From assembly GCA_947627395.1 (NCBI GenBank), contig CANQVW010000037.1:1-11661 (forward strand): a DNA stretch of 11,661 nt. The letters run 5' to 3'. The notes under the pieces are model-generated. The model saw only the letters and a program-made list of their open reading frames with translations, had not been told where the DNA came from and did not search any database. Shown here piece after piece: positions 1 to 7,689 of the stretch. Source of the DNA: an uncultured Bacilli bacterium (GTDB taxonomy: Bacteria > Bacillota_I > Bacilli_A > ML615J-28 > CAG-698). How positions within the stretch are numbered: position 1 is the first letter of the stretch; each line of letters begins with the position of its first letter. The translations under genes and the position numbers were made by a program.

Positions 1-1587
1 AGTTTCACTTCTTAAGAATCCTTCTTTATCGGCATCTAAAATTGCAATTAAAGAAACTTCAGGAATATCTAAACCTTCACGTAATAAATTAATTCCTACC
101 AATACATCATATGTTCCCATTCGAAGTTGGCGAATGATTTCCATACGTTCCAAAGATTTTACTTCCGAATGTAAATAAGCTACTTTAATATCTAATTCTT
201 TTAAATAATTGGTAAGTTCTTCACTCATTTTAATGGTTAATGTTAAAACGAGAACTCTTTCTTTTTTCTTGATTCTAGCATAAATTTCTTTCACTAAATC
301 ATCAATTTGTCCTGTTGTTTTCCTAATTTCAACAATCGGATCTAACAATCCTGTAGGTCGAATGATTTGTTCAACAATATCACTACTTTTAGATTTTTCA
401 TATTCTCCAGGAGTTGCACTGACATAAATCACTTGGTCACATTTACTTTCAAATTCATCAAATTTTAAAGGACGATTATCTAAAGCAGAGGGTAAGCGAA
501 ATCCATATTCCACTAAGCTTAATTTTCTTGCTCTATCTCCATTATACATTCCTCTGACTTGGGGTAAGGTGACATGACTTTCGTCAACAACAAGTAAAAA
601 GTTTTGATGGAAAAAATCCATTAAAGTATACGGTGTTTCTCCTTCTTCACGAAGACTCATGTGCCTTGAATAATTTTCAATACCACTACACATGCCAATT
701 TCTTCTAACATTTCAATATCATATTTGGTTCTTTGTTCAATTCTTTCTGCTTCTAAGAGTTTTCCTTCTTGTTTGAAATAAGCAATTCTTTCTTTTAATT
801 CTTCTTTAATTCTTTCAATTGCAATTTTCATTTTATCACTGGAAATTGAAAACAAAGTAGCAGGATAAATGGTTACAGTATCTTTTAAAACTTTTGTTTT
901 TCCAGTTAAACTATCAATAATCTTAATTTTTTCAATTTCATCATCAAAAAATTCTAGACGAATCGCTTCATCTTTTTCCCCTGTTGGAATAATATCGATG
1001 GTATCTCCTTTGACTCGAAAAGTACCTCTTTGAAAATCATAGTCATTTCTTTCATATTGCATACGAATTAAATTTTCTAATAAAGATTGGCGATTGACCT
1101 CATCCCCACTTCTTAGTACAATCATACTATTTTCATAATCTTCAGGATCACCAATACCATAAATACAAGAAACACTACTGACGACGATGACATTTTCTTC
1201 TGTTAATAAAGAAGAAACTGCACTATGTCTCATTTGATCAATATCATCATTAATACTTGAATCTTTTTCAATATATAAATCTCTACTCGCTACATAAGCT
1301 TCTGGTTGATAATAGTCGTAATAAGAAATAAAATACTCCACTCTATTTTCAGGAAAAAATGTCTTTAATTCTCCATATAATTGTCCAGCAAGAGTTTTAT
1401 TATGAGCTAGTACAAGTGTATTTTTTCCTGTGTTTTGAATGACATTTGCAATGGTAAATGTTTTTCCTGTTCCTGTGGCCCCTAATAGTGTTTGATATTT
1501 TACTCCATTTTTGATATTTTGTGTTAATTCTTCAATGGCTTTAGGTTGATCTCCTGTTGGTTTGTAATTTGTATGTAACTTAAACAT
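1..1587 (-). CDS. uvrB: UvrABC system protein B (excinuclease helicase subunit), 3' end outside window
   Basis: UvrB is the damage-verifying subunit of nucleotide excision repair: UvrA loads it, it clamps one DNA strand with its beta-hairpin, and it recruits UvrC. The 529 codons present begin at the ATG at 1587. Visible motifs are the Walker A GATGTGKT (Lys42), the tyrosine-rich beta-hairpin YYDYYQPEAYV starting at residue 89, the motif II box DESH at 335-338 followed by VTLPQ, the helicase motif VSATPG, and the late helicase segment GINLLREGLDIPEV. The usual protein is about 660 residues, so roughly the last 130, including the C-terminal UVR domain, lie beyond the left edge. The ribosome site GTGAGG overlaps the rlmH stop codon, with 8 bases between the genes, so it is the third gene of the walJ-rlmH-uvrB transcript and probably coupled to rlmH translation. 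No damage is seen in the part present. Confidence 0.97.
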   Translation of the reverse strand, partial: MFKLHTNYKPTGDQPKAIEELTQNIKNGVKYQTLLGATGTGKTFTIANVIQNTGKNTLVLAHNKTLAGQLYGELKTFFPENRVEYFISYYDYYQPEAYVASRDLYIEKDSSINDDIDQMRHSAVSSLLTEENVIVVSSVSCIYGIGDPEDYENSMIVLRSGDEVNRQSLLENLIRMQYERNDYDFQRGTFRVKGDTIDIIPTGEKDEAIRLEFFDDEIEKIKIIDSLTGKTKVLKDTVTIYPATLFSISSDKMKIAIERIKEELKERIAYFKQEGKLLEAERIEQRTKYDIEMLEEIGMCSGIENYSRHMSLREEGETPYTLMDFFHQNFLLVVDESHVTLPQVRGMYNGDRARKLSLVEYGFRLPSALDNRPLKFDEFESKCDQVIYVSATPGEYEKSKSSDIVEQIIRPTGLLDPIVEIRKTTGQIDDLVKEIYARIKKKERVLVLTLTIKMSEELTNYLKELDIKVAYLHSEVKSLERMEIIRQLRMGTYDVLVGINLLREGLDIPEVSLIAILDADKEGFLRSET

Positions 1588-1595
1588 GGTTTTCC

Positions 1596-2057
1596 TCACT
1601 TATGATATTTATGATGATGAATAATCGTCATGGCTCGATACAATTGTTCTAAAAAGATGATTCTCATTAATTGATGTGGAAAAGTAAAAAGGCTAAAAGA
1701 AAGGGCAAAATGACTTCTTTTTTTGACTTCTTCACTTAATCCATTGGATCCACCAATCACAAAAACTAATGGGCTTGATCTATACGTAAAATGAGATTGA
1801 ATTTTATTTGCGAAAGTAATACTATCAAACTGTTTTCCTTCAATTTCTAAAGTAATAATTTCATCTTCATCTTTTAGAACATTTAATATGTTTTTTCCTT
1901 CTTCTTCAATATTTTTTTGAATATCATTGGTATTCATTTCTTTGAGTTCTAAAATCGTTAGGGAACAAAAAGGTTGAAGTCTTTTGATATATTCCTTTAT
2001 ACCCTCTTCGATATATTTTTCTTTGATTTTACCAATACATATCATTTTAATTTCCAT
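1596..2057 (-). CDS. rlmH: 23S rRNA (pseudouridine-1915-N3) methyltransferase RlmH
   Basis: RlmH is a SPOUT-class methyltransferase that uses S-adenosylmethionine to methylate pseudouridine 1915 in helix 69 of 23S rRNA on assembled 70S ribosomes. The 153-residue product matches the usual 155-160. It shows the N-terminal MEIKMICIGKIKEKY strand, the SAM-knot segment VIGGSNGLSEEV (about 100-111), FPHQLMR, the EQLYRA helix and the terminal YHK. I start it at the ATG at 2057, not at the in-frame ATG at 2099. The later start matches the family N-terminus and has a GAGG ribosome site 8 bases upstream, and the earlier one would place 14 extra residues inside walJ. The gene begins one base after the walJ stop (TAA-T-ATG) and stops with TGA. 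Residues 147-150 are HHHK where relatives usually have a Gly/Asn-Glu/His-Pro-like turn before YH. Confidence 0.95.
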   Translation of the reverse strand: MEIKMICIGKIKEKYIEEGIKEYIKRLQPFCSLTILELKEMNTNDIQKNIEEEGKNILNVLKDEDEIITLEIEGKQFDSITFANKIQSHFTYRSSPLVFVIGGSNGLSEEVKKRSHFALSFSLFTFPHQLMRIIFLEQLYRAMTIIHHHKYHK

Positions 2058-2058
2058 A

Positions 2059-2829
2059 TTAAACCTCAAAAATTGGAGTGGCTTCTCTTTGTTTTGCAAT
2101 CCATATTTCAGGAACTTGATCTGTATTTAAGTAAGACAAAATGGTATCAATACAAATTTCTTCTGTGTTACATTCTTCACTTAAGTGAGCTAAAACAATT
2201 CTAGATAATTTTCCACCATTCATAATTTTAGAAAGAATTTCACCACAAATTTGATTGGACATATGCCCTGTAACCGATAAAATACGCTCCTTTAAAACCC
2301 AAGGGCGATCACTATTCATTAACATTTCCACATCATGATTTGATTCAATAATGAGTGAATCTACTTTCTTTAGTAATTCTATATAAGGAACTGCTATAAA
2401 TCCTGTATCTGAAATATAGCCTAAACTTCGTTGCTGGGAAAGAAAAATATAACCAAGACAATTTGCACTATCATGTGAAAGTTGTAAGGCTACTATTTTT
2501 AAGTCTTTCAATTGATATTGTTTATTCGCATCAACAAATTTCACATCAATATGATTTAATTTTTCTGTGTATTTTTCTTTTAATTTCATAAAACAATCTT
2601 GATGAATATATAGTGTTGCTTTTGTTTTTTTTAGTAATGTAATTAAATATCCAATATGGTCTGTATGTTCATGGGTAACAAAAATAGCATCAATATGATT
2701 TAAATCAACTTCACTTCGTAAAGCAACTTCTTTACTACTAATTCCTGCATCTAATAAAATCTTGGTTTGATTTGTTTCAATATAAGTCATATTGCCTTTC
2801 GATCCACTTGCTAATATTTGAAATTTCAT
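2059..2829 (-). CDS. walJ: Metallo-beta-lactamase-fold hydrolase WalJ/YycJ
   Basis: This is a 256-residue cytoplasmic metallo-beta-lactamase-fold protein of the WalJ (YycJ/VicX) family, a likely 5'-3' DNA exonuclease tied to coordination of replication, cell division and wall metabolism in Firmicutes. The metal-binding signature HxHxDH is intact (THEHTDH, residues 52-58). Further expected ligands are His119-Asp120 in LSHD, Asp141 in ISDTG and His215 in LAHLSEECN; the N-terminal LASGSKGN segment is typical of the family. In many Firmicutes walJ follows walRK and precedes htrA and rlmH. Here it is the first gene of a walJ-rlmH-uvrB unit and the two-component genes are not adjacent. The ATG at 2829 is preceded by AAGGGGA. 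The upstream promoter at 2900-2928 is close to consensus. Confidence 0.93.
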   Translation of the reverse strand: MKFQILASGSKGNMTYIETNQTKILLDAGISSKEVALRSEVDLNHIDAIFVTHEHTDHIGYLITLLKKTKATLYIHQDCFMKLKEKYTEKLNHIDVKFVDANKQYQLKDLKIVALQLSHDSANCLGYIFLSQQRSLGYISDTGFIAVPYIELLKKVDSLIIESNHDVEMLMNSDRPWVLKERILSVTGHMSNQICGEILSKIMNGGKLSRIVLAHLSEECNTEEICIDTILSYLNTDQVPEIWIAKQREATPIFEV

Positions 2830-2899
2830 TCATCTTCCCCTTGTGTGATATTTTTTAAATTAAAATCATGAAAGTATAAAGCTATGTTCTATTTATTTT

Positions 2900-2928
2900 A
2901 TTATACAATAAATCCTCATCATTTTCAA
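2900..2928 (-). promoter_or_regulatory. Sigma-A promoter of the walJ-rlmH-uvrB operon
   Basis: Read on the minus strand, TTGAAA (2923-2928) is followed after exactly 17 bases by TATAAT (2900-2905). It lies about 70 bases upstream of the walJ start with no other gene between, so it is the likely promoter for the three-gene operon. Confidence 0.8.
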
Positions 2929-2959
2929 GTAGTTTAAAGAGATGAGAAATATTAAAAGA

Positions 2960-2990
2960 AAATGGACAATTCTAGTGGAATCGTCCATTT
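2960..2990 (-). terminator. Rho-independent terminator of the large foldase-like gene
   Basis: An 8-bp stem AAATGGAC/GTCCATTT is extended after one mismatch by a further 4 bp (ATTC/GAAT), leaving a 5-base loop. On the minus strand it begins 8 bases after the TAA of the 1135-residue gene and is followed by a T-rich run (TTTTCTTTT), as expected for an intrinsic terminator. It separates that gene from the walJ promoter. Confidence 0.82.
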
Positions 2991-2998
2991 CTATTTTC

Positions 2999-5900
2999 TT
3001 ATGCAACGTAGCTTTGAACAGCTGCATCATATTTTTCTTTCGCTTCTTTGAAAGCTTTCTTTGTTTGTTTTGCTGCATCTACTTTACTGATAGCTGCTTC
3101 AGTTAAAGTTTTAATAGCTTGAATGGTTGCATCATCTGCATTCTTCCATGTCATTGCACTTGTTGCAACATTCATTAAGTTAATTGCTGTATCATAATCA
3201 TTCTTAATGTAAGTCATTGAATCACAATAACTATCCATGTAATAAGTAACAATACGAATTGCATCTTCTTTAGAAGCAGATTTGAAATCAAAGCTATCCA
3301 TCATAGCCAATACATCTTTCATAACAGTATATTGATAATAATAGGAACTTGTGAAATCTGAACGAATACCTGTATAGAAATTAGAGATTTGACTTAATTG
3401 ATAAGTATCATCAATGTCTTCATTATCTTTTTCATATACTTTAATAATGTTCTCCAAATCTTCCTTTGTCAATGGTTTAACAACAGATTTAACAGTTTCT
3501 TCAGTTCCAGATTCATTTGTAACGACTTTATCAGCAACTGTACGAGCAGTAAAGCTTGTTAAAACTAAAACATGATATCCGAATTCAGTTACTAAGTAAT
3601 TACCTGCACCTGAATAGTTATGGTTATAAGCAACCGTAGAATCATCTACATCACCTTTAGCCATAGCTGCACTGGATTTAGCTTTTTCAGTCCATACCGT
3701 CTTAACAGCTTTTTCGAATGGTTCAACCATTTGATTTTGAGTAATAGCACCTAAATCTTCAAATCTAACATTTAATCCTGCAGATTTATATTTAGCAACT
3801 TCAATTGTAACTAATTTTTCATTCACTTGATATTTTAAATCTGGTAAATTTTCATCTACTTGATCTTCTGTTGTTTGATTTTTATCAGCAACGAATTTAG
3901 GAGAAACTTCAAACGCATCTACAATTTCTTCTAATACTTCACTGATTTCTGTTGGTTTGCAACCAGCAACAACTTCAAGAACTAAATCATATAATTCTTT
4001 TGCATATGCTACTTGAGTCTCGGTCCATGCAGTTTCATCATCATTTGGATCAGAAACATTTCCATCTTTATCGGTTACACTGATTAATAAATGAACACCA
4101 TTTGCACTGAAGAAATCATCAAACATTTTTGTCATATAAGGAATATAAACTTGATTCCATTTTTCTTCATCCGTTTCTGCAATTCTACTACTAAAATCAC
4201 TTACGATTTCTTGATATAGATAGAAGATTTTTAAATCATCTTCATTATTTACTTGAACACCATAATATGTTTTGAAGAAATCTTTCATGAAGTTTTTCCA
4301 ACCATAGTTTGCTGGGAAACCATATTGTTCGTAAGCACCACTACTGAAAGATACTTTAGTATTCTTTACAGTATTTACAATATCGTCCCATCTTTCTTCT
4401 GGTGTTTCGTAATCTTCATCTTCGTTATCTGTTTCAGCAGGTAACAAGCAATCTTTTGCTTTCTTTCCTGATTTATATTTTGCATAATCTAAAATTTTGT
4501 TATCAGAAGAATATAAAATATATTCATATTGGAATGCATCTATCGCAGTTAAAACACCTTGTTTACTACTTAACTCATCAAATAAATCTTGAGCGGTAAC
4601 TTTAACTTCAGAACCAAACGAGCCATTAGCAAATGTAACTCCATCCACTTTATCTTTACTCTTTAATTCAGCAACAACAGTACTGCTACTCTTCTTTGTT
4701 TTCTTGTAATCTGATGTATAAGTAGAAGTATAAGAACTTTCTAATTCTGCATCATAAATAATTAATCCACAATCATTTCTTAATTTAGCCATTTCAGTAT
4801 TGATAATGGTTGTTGTAACAGCTTCATCTAATAACTTTTCAACAAGTTCATAATATTCTTCTGTAAATCCTTCTTCAGTATCTACAACTAGAACTTCATG
4901 TTCATCACCATTTTCATCTTCAACTTCTTTGGTGAACTTACCAAGTTCATCAACATCTCTTGCTTCTTCAACAGCAATCTTAACAGCAATAACATAAGCG
5001 TCCCCTGTTGAGCGAATAGTTCTTGTATAACAACTTGTCCAAGATGTACTTGTGTTTGCAGCTTGTAAGCTTGGGATTAATGTTGCAAGTTTAGTTCCAT
5101 ATTTTGTATCTTCTTTAGCTAATCGATCTGTAGTGTAGTAGAACTTATTCATGATATTGTCTTCATCAACAACTTCTTTACCATCCTCTTGTTTCATTTG
5201 AGGGGTTGTATTGAAGATAACAGCACGATAATTTGGATATGTTTTGCCATCATCAGTAGATTCTCCAAAACCACTATATAACTTCTTTGAATCTGCATCT
5301 AATGCATCATATTCTGCTTTTGTAATTTGAACAGTTTTATATTGACCATCATTGCCTTCTTTTAAAATGATGTTCTTTTCTGGATTTCCTAAGTTTGGAT
5401 AACCTTCTGCTTGATTTGCAAATGCATTGTTATACAATTCAATCATCTTTAACATGATTTCATATTTATCTAATTCATGTGGTTTTTCAGCCGTTTCTTC
5501 ACCAGTACCACTATAGAAATCATCTTTTCTAGGTTCACCGTTTTCATCGACAGCATATTCAAACCAACTTTGACTTCCACTACTATTCTTTTTAATGACA
5601 ACACCAACTTGTAATAAAGCATTTTCTGCTTCTTTTGTTGTTTGGTATGGAATGACTAAAGTCCAATATTTTGCGGTATTTTCTGACTCAAATCTTGTTG
5701 TAACTTGACTTTGAGTTACTGGAGATTCATTTGTTGGAGCAGTTGGTCTTGTTGCTGATTTTTTAGCAGCAATTTTTTCTTCATAAGCTTTTAAATCATC
5801 TAAATATTTTTGATAATCTTCTTTATATTTATCAAACTTTTCTTTTTGTTGTTCGCCTAATTTAGCTCTTGCATATGCTTTTCTAGCTAATGTTAAACGA

Positions 5901-6406
5901 TAATACTTGTCCAATGATTCTTTGGCACTGACTTTTAATTCACCATTTTGAATTGAAACTTCATCATTTCCAATGCTAATTCCATAATAAACATACATTC
6001 TGTCGATCCAATTTTCAATGGTTTCTAATGCATCCTCGTTTTCAACTTCTTCTAAACCATCTGGGAATAGCTCATCTTCAATGGCTTCTTGAATCTCATC
6101 ACTTGTTACAGCATCATAGAATGATTTACCATTCTCATTTAAAACTTTCTTCAACAATTGTTCATCGATTTTATCAACCATGGCACTCAATCCAGATTGA
6201 GTTTTTAAATCATCGTAAACTCTCTTGTTTGTAACGACAACCTTTCCGTTAGGTAGTGTCACTTCTAAGAAAGGTTCGTTTGCATTCTCAATTCCTGGTA
6301 CCTTTTTTGATCTAGAAAAAGCACTACAAGAAATGGCAACAGCAACAATAACAACAATCGCGATAATTAGCGGTAGTGTTCGTTTTAAAATTGTTTTACT
6401 ATTCAT
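2999..6406 (-). CDS. Giant PrsA/parvulin-like extracytoplasmic foldase, membrane-anchored
   Basis: The 1135-residue product is probably exported and anchored outside the membrane. After a short basic start (KTILKR) it has a hydrophobic segment at 11-26 ending in AISC; Cys27 could be a lipobox cysteine, though Ala at -3 is not the favoured residue, so an uncleaved N-terminal anchor is also possible. Residues 57-89 (VVVTNKRVYDDLK...LLKKVL) and about 602-632 (KVTAQDLFDELS...) resemble the SurA/PrsA N-terminal chaperone helix pattern. Residues about 770-950 resemble a parvulin prolyl isomerase: GVHLLISV with His772, AKELYDLV, EDLGAITQNQMVEPFE (883-898), and EFGYHVLVLTS with His945. That domain spans about 180 residues instead of about 95, so it must carry large inserts. 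A Lys/Glu-rich helix followed by a Pro/Thr linker lies near 190-235, and the C-terminus is Ala/Lys/Glu-rich helix. PrsA is usually about 300 residues. The start has AAGGAG 8 bases upstream. The foldase role is inferred. Confidence 0.72.
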   Translation of the reverse strand: MNSKTILKRTLPLIIAIVVIVAVAISCSAFSRSKKVPGIENANEPFLEVTLPNGKVVVTNKRVYDDLKTQSGLSAMVDKIDEQLLKKVLNENGKSFYDAVTSDEIQEAIEDELFPDGLEEVENEDALETIENWIDRMYVYYGISIGNDEVSIQNGELKVSAKESLDKYYRLTLARKAYARAKLGEQQKEKFDKYKEDYQKYLDDLKAYEEKIAAKKSATRPTAPTNESPVTQSQVTTRFESENTAKYWTLVIPYQTTKEAENALLQVGVVIKKNSSGSQSWFEYAVDENGEPRKDDFYSGTGEETAEKPHELDKYEIMLKMIELYNNAFANQAEGYPNLGNPEKNIILKEGNDGQYKTVQITKAEYDALDADSKKLYSGFGESTDDGKTYPNYRAVIFNTTPQMKQEDGKEVVDEDNIMNKFYYTTDRLAKEDTKYGTKLATLIPSLQAANTSTSWTSCYTRTIRSTGDAYVIAVKIAVEEARDVDELGKFTKEVEDENGDEHEVLVVDTEEGFTEEYYELVEKLLDEAVTTTIINTEMAKLRNDCGLIIYDAELESSYTSTYTSDYKKTKKSSSTVVAELKSKDKVDGVTFANGSFGSEVKVTAQDLFDELSSKQGVLTAIDAFQYEYILYSSDNKILDYAKYKSGKKAKDCLLPAETDNEDEDYETPEERWDDIVNTVKNTKVSFSSGAYEQYGFPANYGWKNFMKDFFKTYYGVQVNNEDDLKIFYLYQEIVSDFSSRIAETDEEKWNQVYIPYMTKMFDDFFSANGVHLLISVTDKDGNVSDPNDDETAWTETQVAYAKELYDLVLEVVAGCKPTEISEVLEEIVDAFEVSPKFVADKNQTTEDQVDENLPDLKYQVNEKLVTIEVAKYKSAGLNVRFEDLGAITQNQMVEPFEKAVKTVWTEKAKSSAAMAKGDVDDSTVAYNHNYSGAGNYLVTEFGYHVLVLTSFTARTVADKVVTNESGTEETVKSVVKPLTKEDLENIIKVYEKDNEDIDDTYQLSQISNFYTGIRSDFTSSYYYQYTVMKDVLAMMDSFDFKSASKEDAIRIVTYYMDSYCDSMTYIKNDYDTAINLMNVATSAMTWKNADDATIQAIKTLTEAAISKVDAAKQTKKAFKEAKEKYDAAVQSYVA

Positions 6407-6458
6407 ATTTTCAACTCCTTAATTTTGGTATTCTATAAAATGACTACTCAACAGTAAT

Positions 6459-6487
6459 ATTTTACCACTTTTAGGAAACTTTTACAA
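6459..6487 (-). promoter_or_regulatory. Sigma-A promoter of the large foldase-like gene
   Basis: On the minus strand TTGTAA (6482-6487) and TAAAAT (6459-6464) are separated by 17 bases. This would give a leader of about 45 bases before the start at 6406, containing the AAGGAG ribosome site. Confidence 0.65.
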
Positions 6488-6537
6488 CATTTATTTCATT
6501 TTTTTAGGTTAGAGCCTGCTATTTTATTTCAACTTCT

Positions 6538-6546
6538 CATACAATA
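6538..6546 (+). promoter_or_regulatory. Possible sporulation (sigma-E-type) -10 element for the tiny membrane protein
   Basis: CATACAATA matches the CATACA-type -10 of sigma-E promoters. A weak -35 candidate, GCTATTT, lies 13-14 bases upstream. The predicted transcript would start almost at the AGGAGG ribosome site, giving a very short leader, which weakens the call. TACAAT inside it could alternatively be a sigma-A -10, but no good -35 is present. Confidence 0.35.
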
Positions 6547-6566
6547 TCGTAGGAGGTGAAACAAAA

Positions 6567-6665
6567 ATGTCAGGTAACTGGATGAATTTTGGGTATAGTT
6601 ATTACGCTTTAATTCTTGTTTTGTTCATTCTTCTTGCGATTATTGCTGCTGCGTGGGCATTTTAA
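6567..6665 (+). CDS. Tiny single-helix membrane protein, YjcZ family
   Basis: A 32-residue reading frame (MSGNWMNFGYSYYALILVLF, then ILLAIIAAAWAF) with a perfect AGGAGGTG ribosome site 8 bases upstream and its own downstream terminator. The short polar, Gly/Tyr-containing head followed by a single helix of the ALILVLFILLAII type matches the tiny Bacillus membrane proteins annotated as YjcZ-type sporulation proteins. Some of these are spore-associated, but their biochemical role is unknown. Its start codon diverges from the large foldase gene, so it is monocistronic. The strong ribosome site, family-like sequence and dedicated terminator together make it a real gene despite its length. A sporulation role here rests on the family name, the nearby sigma-E-like -10 and the presence of spoIIID in the window. 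Confidence 0.85.
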   Translation: MSGNWMNFGYSYYALILVLFILLAIIAAAWAF

Positions 6666-6712
6666 TATATAACTTGGTCCCAATGATACCAAGAATCACT
6701 TAAAATTATCTT

Positions 6713-6740
6713 AAATGATAGAGAGACTCTATCATTTTTT
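6713..6740 (+). terminator. Intrinsic terminator after the YjcZ-type gene
   Basis: A perfect 11-bp stem AAATGATAGAG/CTCTATCATTT with a 3-base loop runs directly into six T residues. It lies 48 bases after the YjcZ-type stop. It abuts the stop codon of yhaM on the other strand and may also slow transcription from that side, although the T-run there is poor. Confidence 0.88.
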
Positions 6741-7689
6741 ATTCATCTATTTTAGGAACATAAAAAATGCGACGATCAAAAGATGCTACTGGATTTGTAT
6801 ATTCCCCCTTTTTTACTTTTTCAACTTCAGCTTCTAATGCTGCCATTTTGGAATCTGTTAAGTCAAGAAAGTGAATCAACATCGCTTCTGGAGTCATAGG
6901 TTCTTTGGGAGATCCACATTCAAGTTCACCATGATGGGAAGCAATAATATGTAATAAGTTAAGTACTTCTTCGGAAGTTTCTGCTCCTAATTCTTTAGCT
7001 GTTAAATAAATTTCATTTGAACCTAATGTAATGTGTCCTAAAAGTTTTCCTGGTTTAGTATATTCTGTTCCTTTTGGACCACTTAGTTCAACAAGTTTAC
7101 CAATGTCATGTAAAATAATACCTGCATAAACTAAGTCCTTGTTTACAAAAGGATATAATTGAATATAAGCATCTGATAGTTTTAACATACAATAGGTGTG
7201 ATATGATAGTCCACCATAATAATTATGATGCATTGTAACAGCTGCTGGATATTCAAAAAAATCATGAATATGTTTTTTCAAAAGAACACTGACCATGTTT
7301 TTTAAGATATTATTTTCAATTTTTTGAAAATATTCATTAATATAATGGATTAATTGTTCTTGATCAATTTTAGCTTTCTCATAGAAAATGGATAAATCAA
7401 CTTCATCACTTGCATCAATCTTTTGAATATCTGAAATATTTAATTGTAATTTCCCTTGATATTCTTTCATACGTCCATTTGCAAGATATACTTCACCGCT
7501 CACTAACTTTTCTTTTAATTCTGGGGTGAATTTCCACATTTTTGCTTCAATTTTATCTTGTCCATCAAAAGCAATCATGCTTGCATAGTCTGCATCAGTG
7601 TTTGTTTTTTTGATAGTGACGTTTGAAAGACGAACAAGAAGAGAAACTTCTTCTAGAGGTTGACATTCTTTAATCTTCTTGGTTGTCAT
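6739..7689 (-). CDS. yhaM: 3'-5' exoribonuclease YhaM
   Basis: YhaM degrades single-stranded RNA (and DNA) from the 3' end, probably trimming tails left on mRNAs; it is cytoplasmic. The 316-residue product matches the family length of about 314. An N-terminal OB-fold nucleic-acid-binding domain (about 12-90, with KMWKFTPE and YQGKLQLNI) precedes an HD-type metal-dependent catalytic domain: HHNYYGGLSYHT (His164), ILHDIGK (His194-Asp195), LLGHITLG (His219) and SHHGELE (His252-His253), then LDLTDSKM. All HD ligands seem intact. I start at the ATG at 7689, since AGGAGG lies 8 bases upstream. The alternative GTG at 7698 sits inside that ribosome site. The first 20 bases overlap the end of the upstream CCA-like gene, implying translational coupling. 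Confidence 0.95.
   Translation of the reverse strand: MTTKKIKECQPLEEVSLLVRLSNVTIKKTNTDADYASMIAFDGQDKIEAKMWKFTPELKEKLVSGEVYLANGRMKEYQGKLQLNISDIQKIDASDEVDLSIFYEKAKIDQEQLIHYINEYFQKIENNILKNMVSVLLKKHIHDFFEYPAAVTMHHNYYGGLSYHTYCMLKLSDAYIQLYPFVNKDLVYAGIILHDIGKLVELSGPKGTEYTKPGKLLGHITLGSNEIYLTAKELGAETSEEVLNLLHIIASHHGELECGSPKEPMTPEAMLIHFLDLTDSKMAALEAEVEKVKKGEYTNPVASFDRRIFYVPKIDE

Noticed and set aside
2058..2099. Upstream in-frame ATG of rlmH at 2099
   Set aside because: It adds 14 residues not found in the family, inside walJ, while the ATG at 2057 has a GAGG site at good distance.
1974..2204. 76-codon plus-strand frame opposite rlmH and walJ
   Set aside because: It is antisense to two firmly identified genes, with no ribosome site and Phe/Leu-rich composition typical of antisense AT-rich DNA.
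2962..2971. ATGGACAATT matches the loose SpoIIID-binding pattern
   Set aside because: It is one arm and part of the loop side of the terminator hairpin, far from the gene start; a chance match is more likely.
2893..3078. 61-codon minus-strand frame over the end of the large foldase gene and its terminator
   Set aside because: It overlaps the foldase C-terminus in another frame, runs through the terminator hairpin and walJ promoter, and has no family-like sequence.
4253..4599. Two overlapping plus-strand frames inside the foldase gene
   Set aside because: Both are antisense shadows of the long coding frame, without ribosome sites or recognisable features.
6028..6422. Two plus-strand frames opposite the 5' part of the foldase gene
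   Set aside because: Antisense shadows; the second also runs into the foldase ribosome site.
6673..6693. 6-bp inverted repeat CTTGGT/ACCAAG after the YjcZ-type gene
   Set aside because: A weak stem with a 9-base loop and no T-run on either strand; the perfect 11-bp hairpin just downstream is the better terminator.
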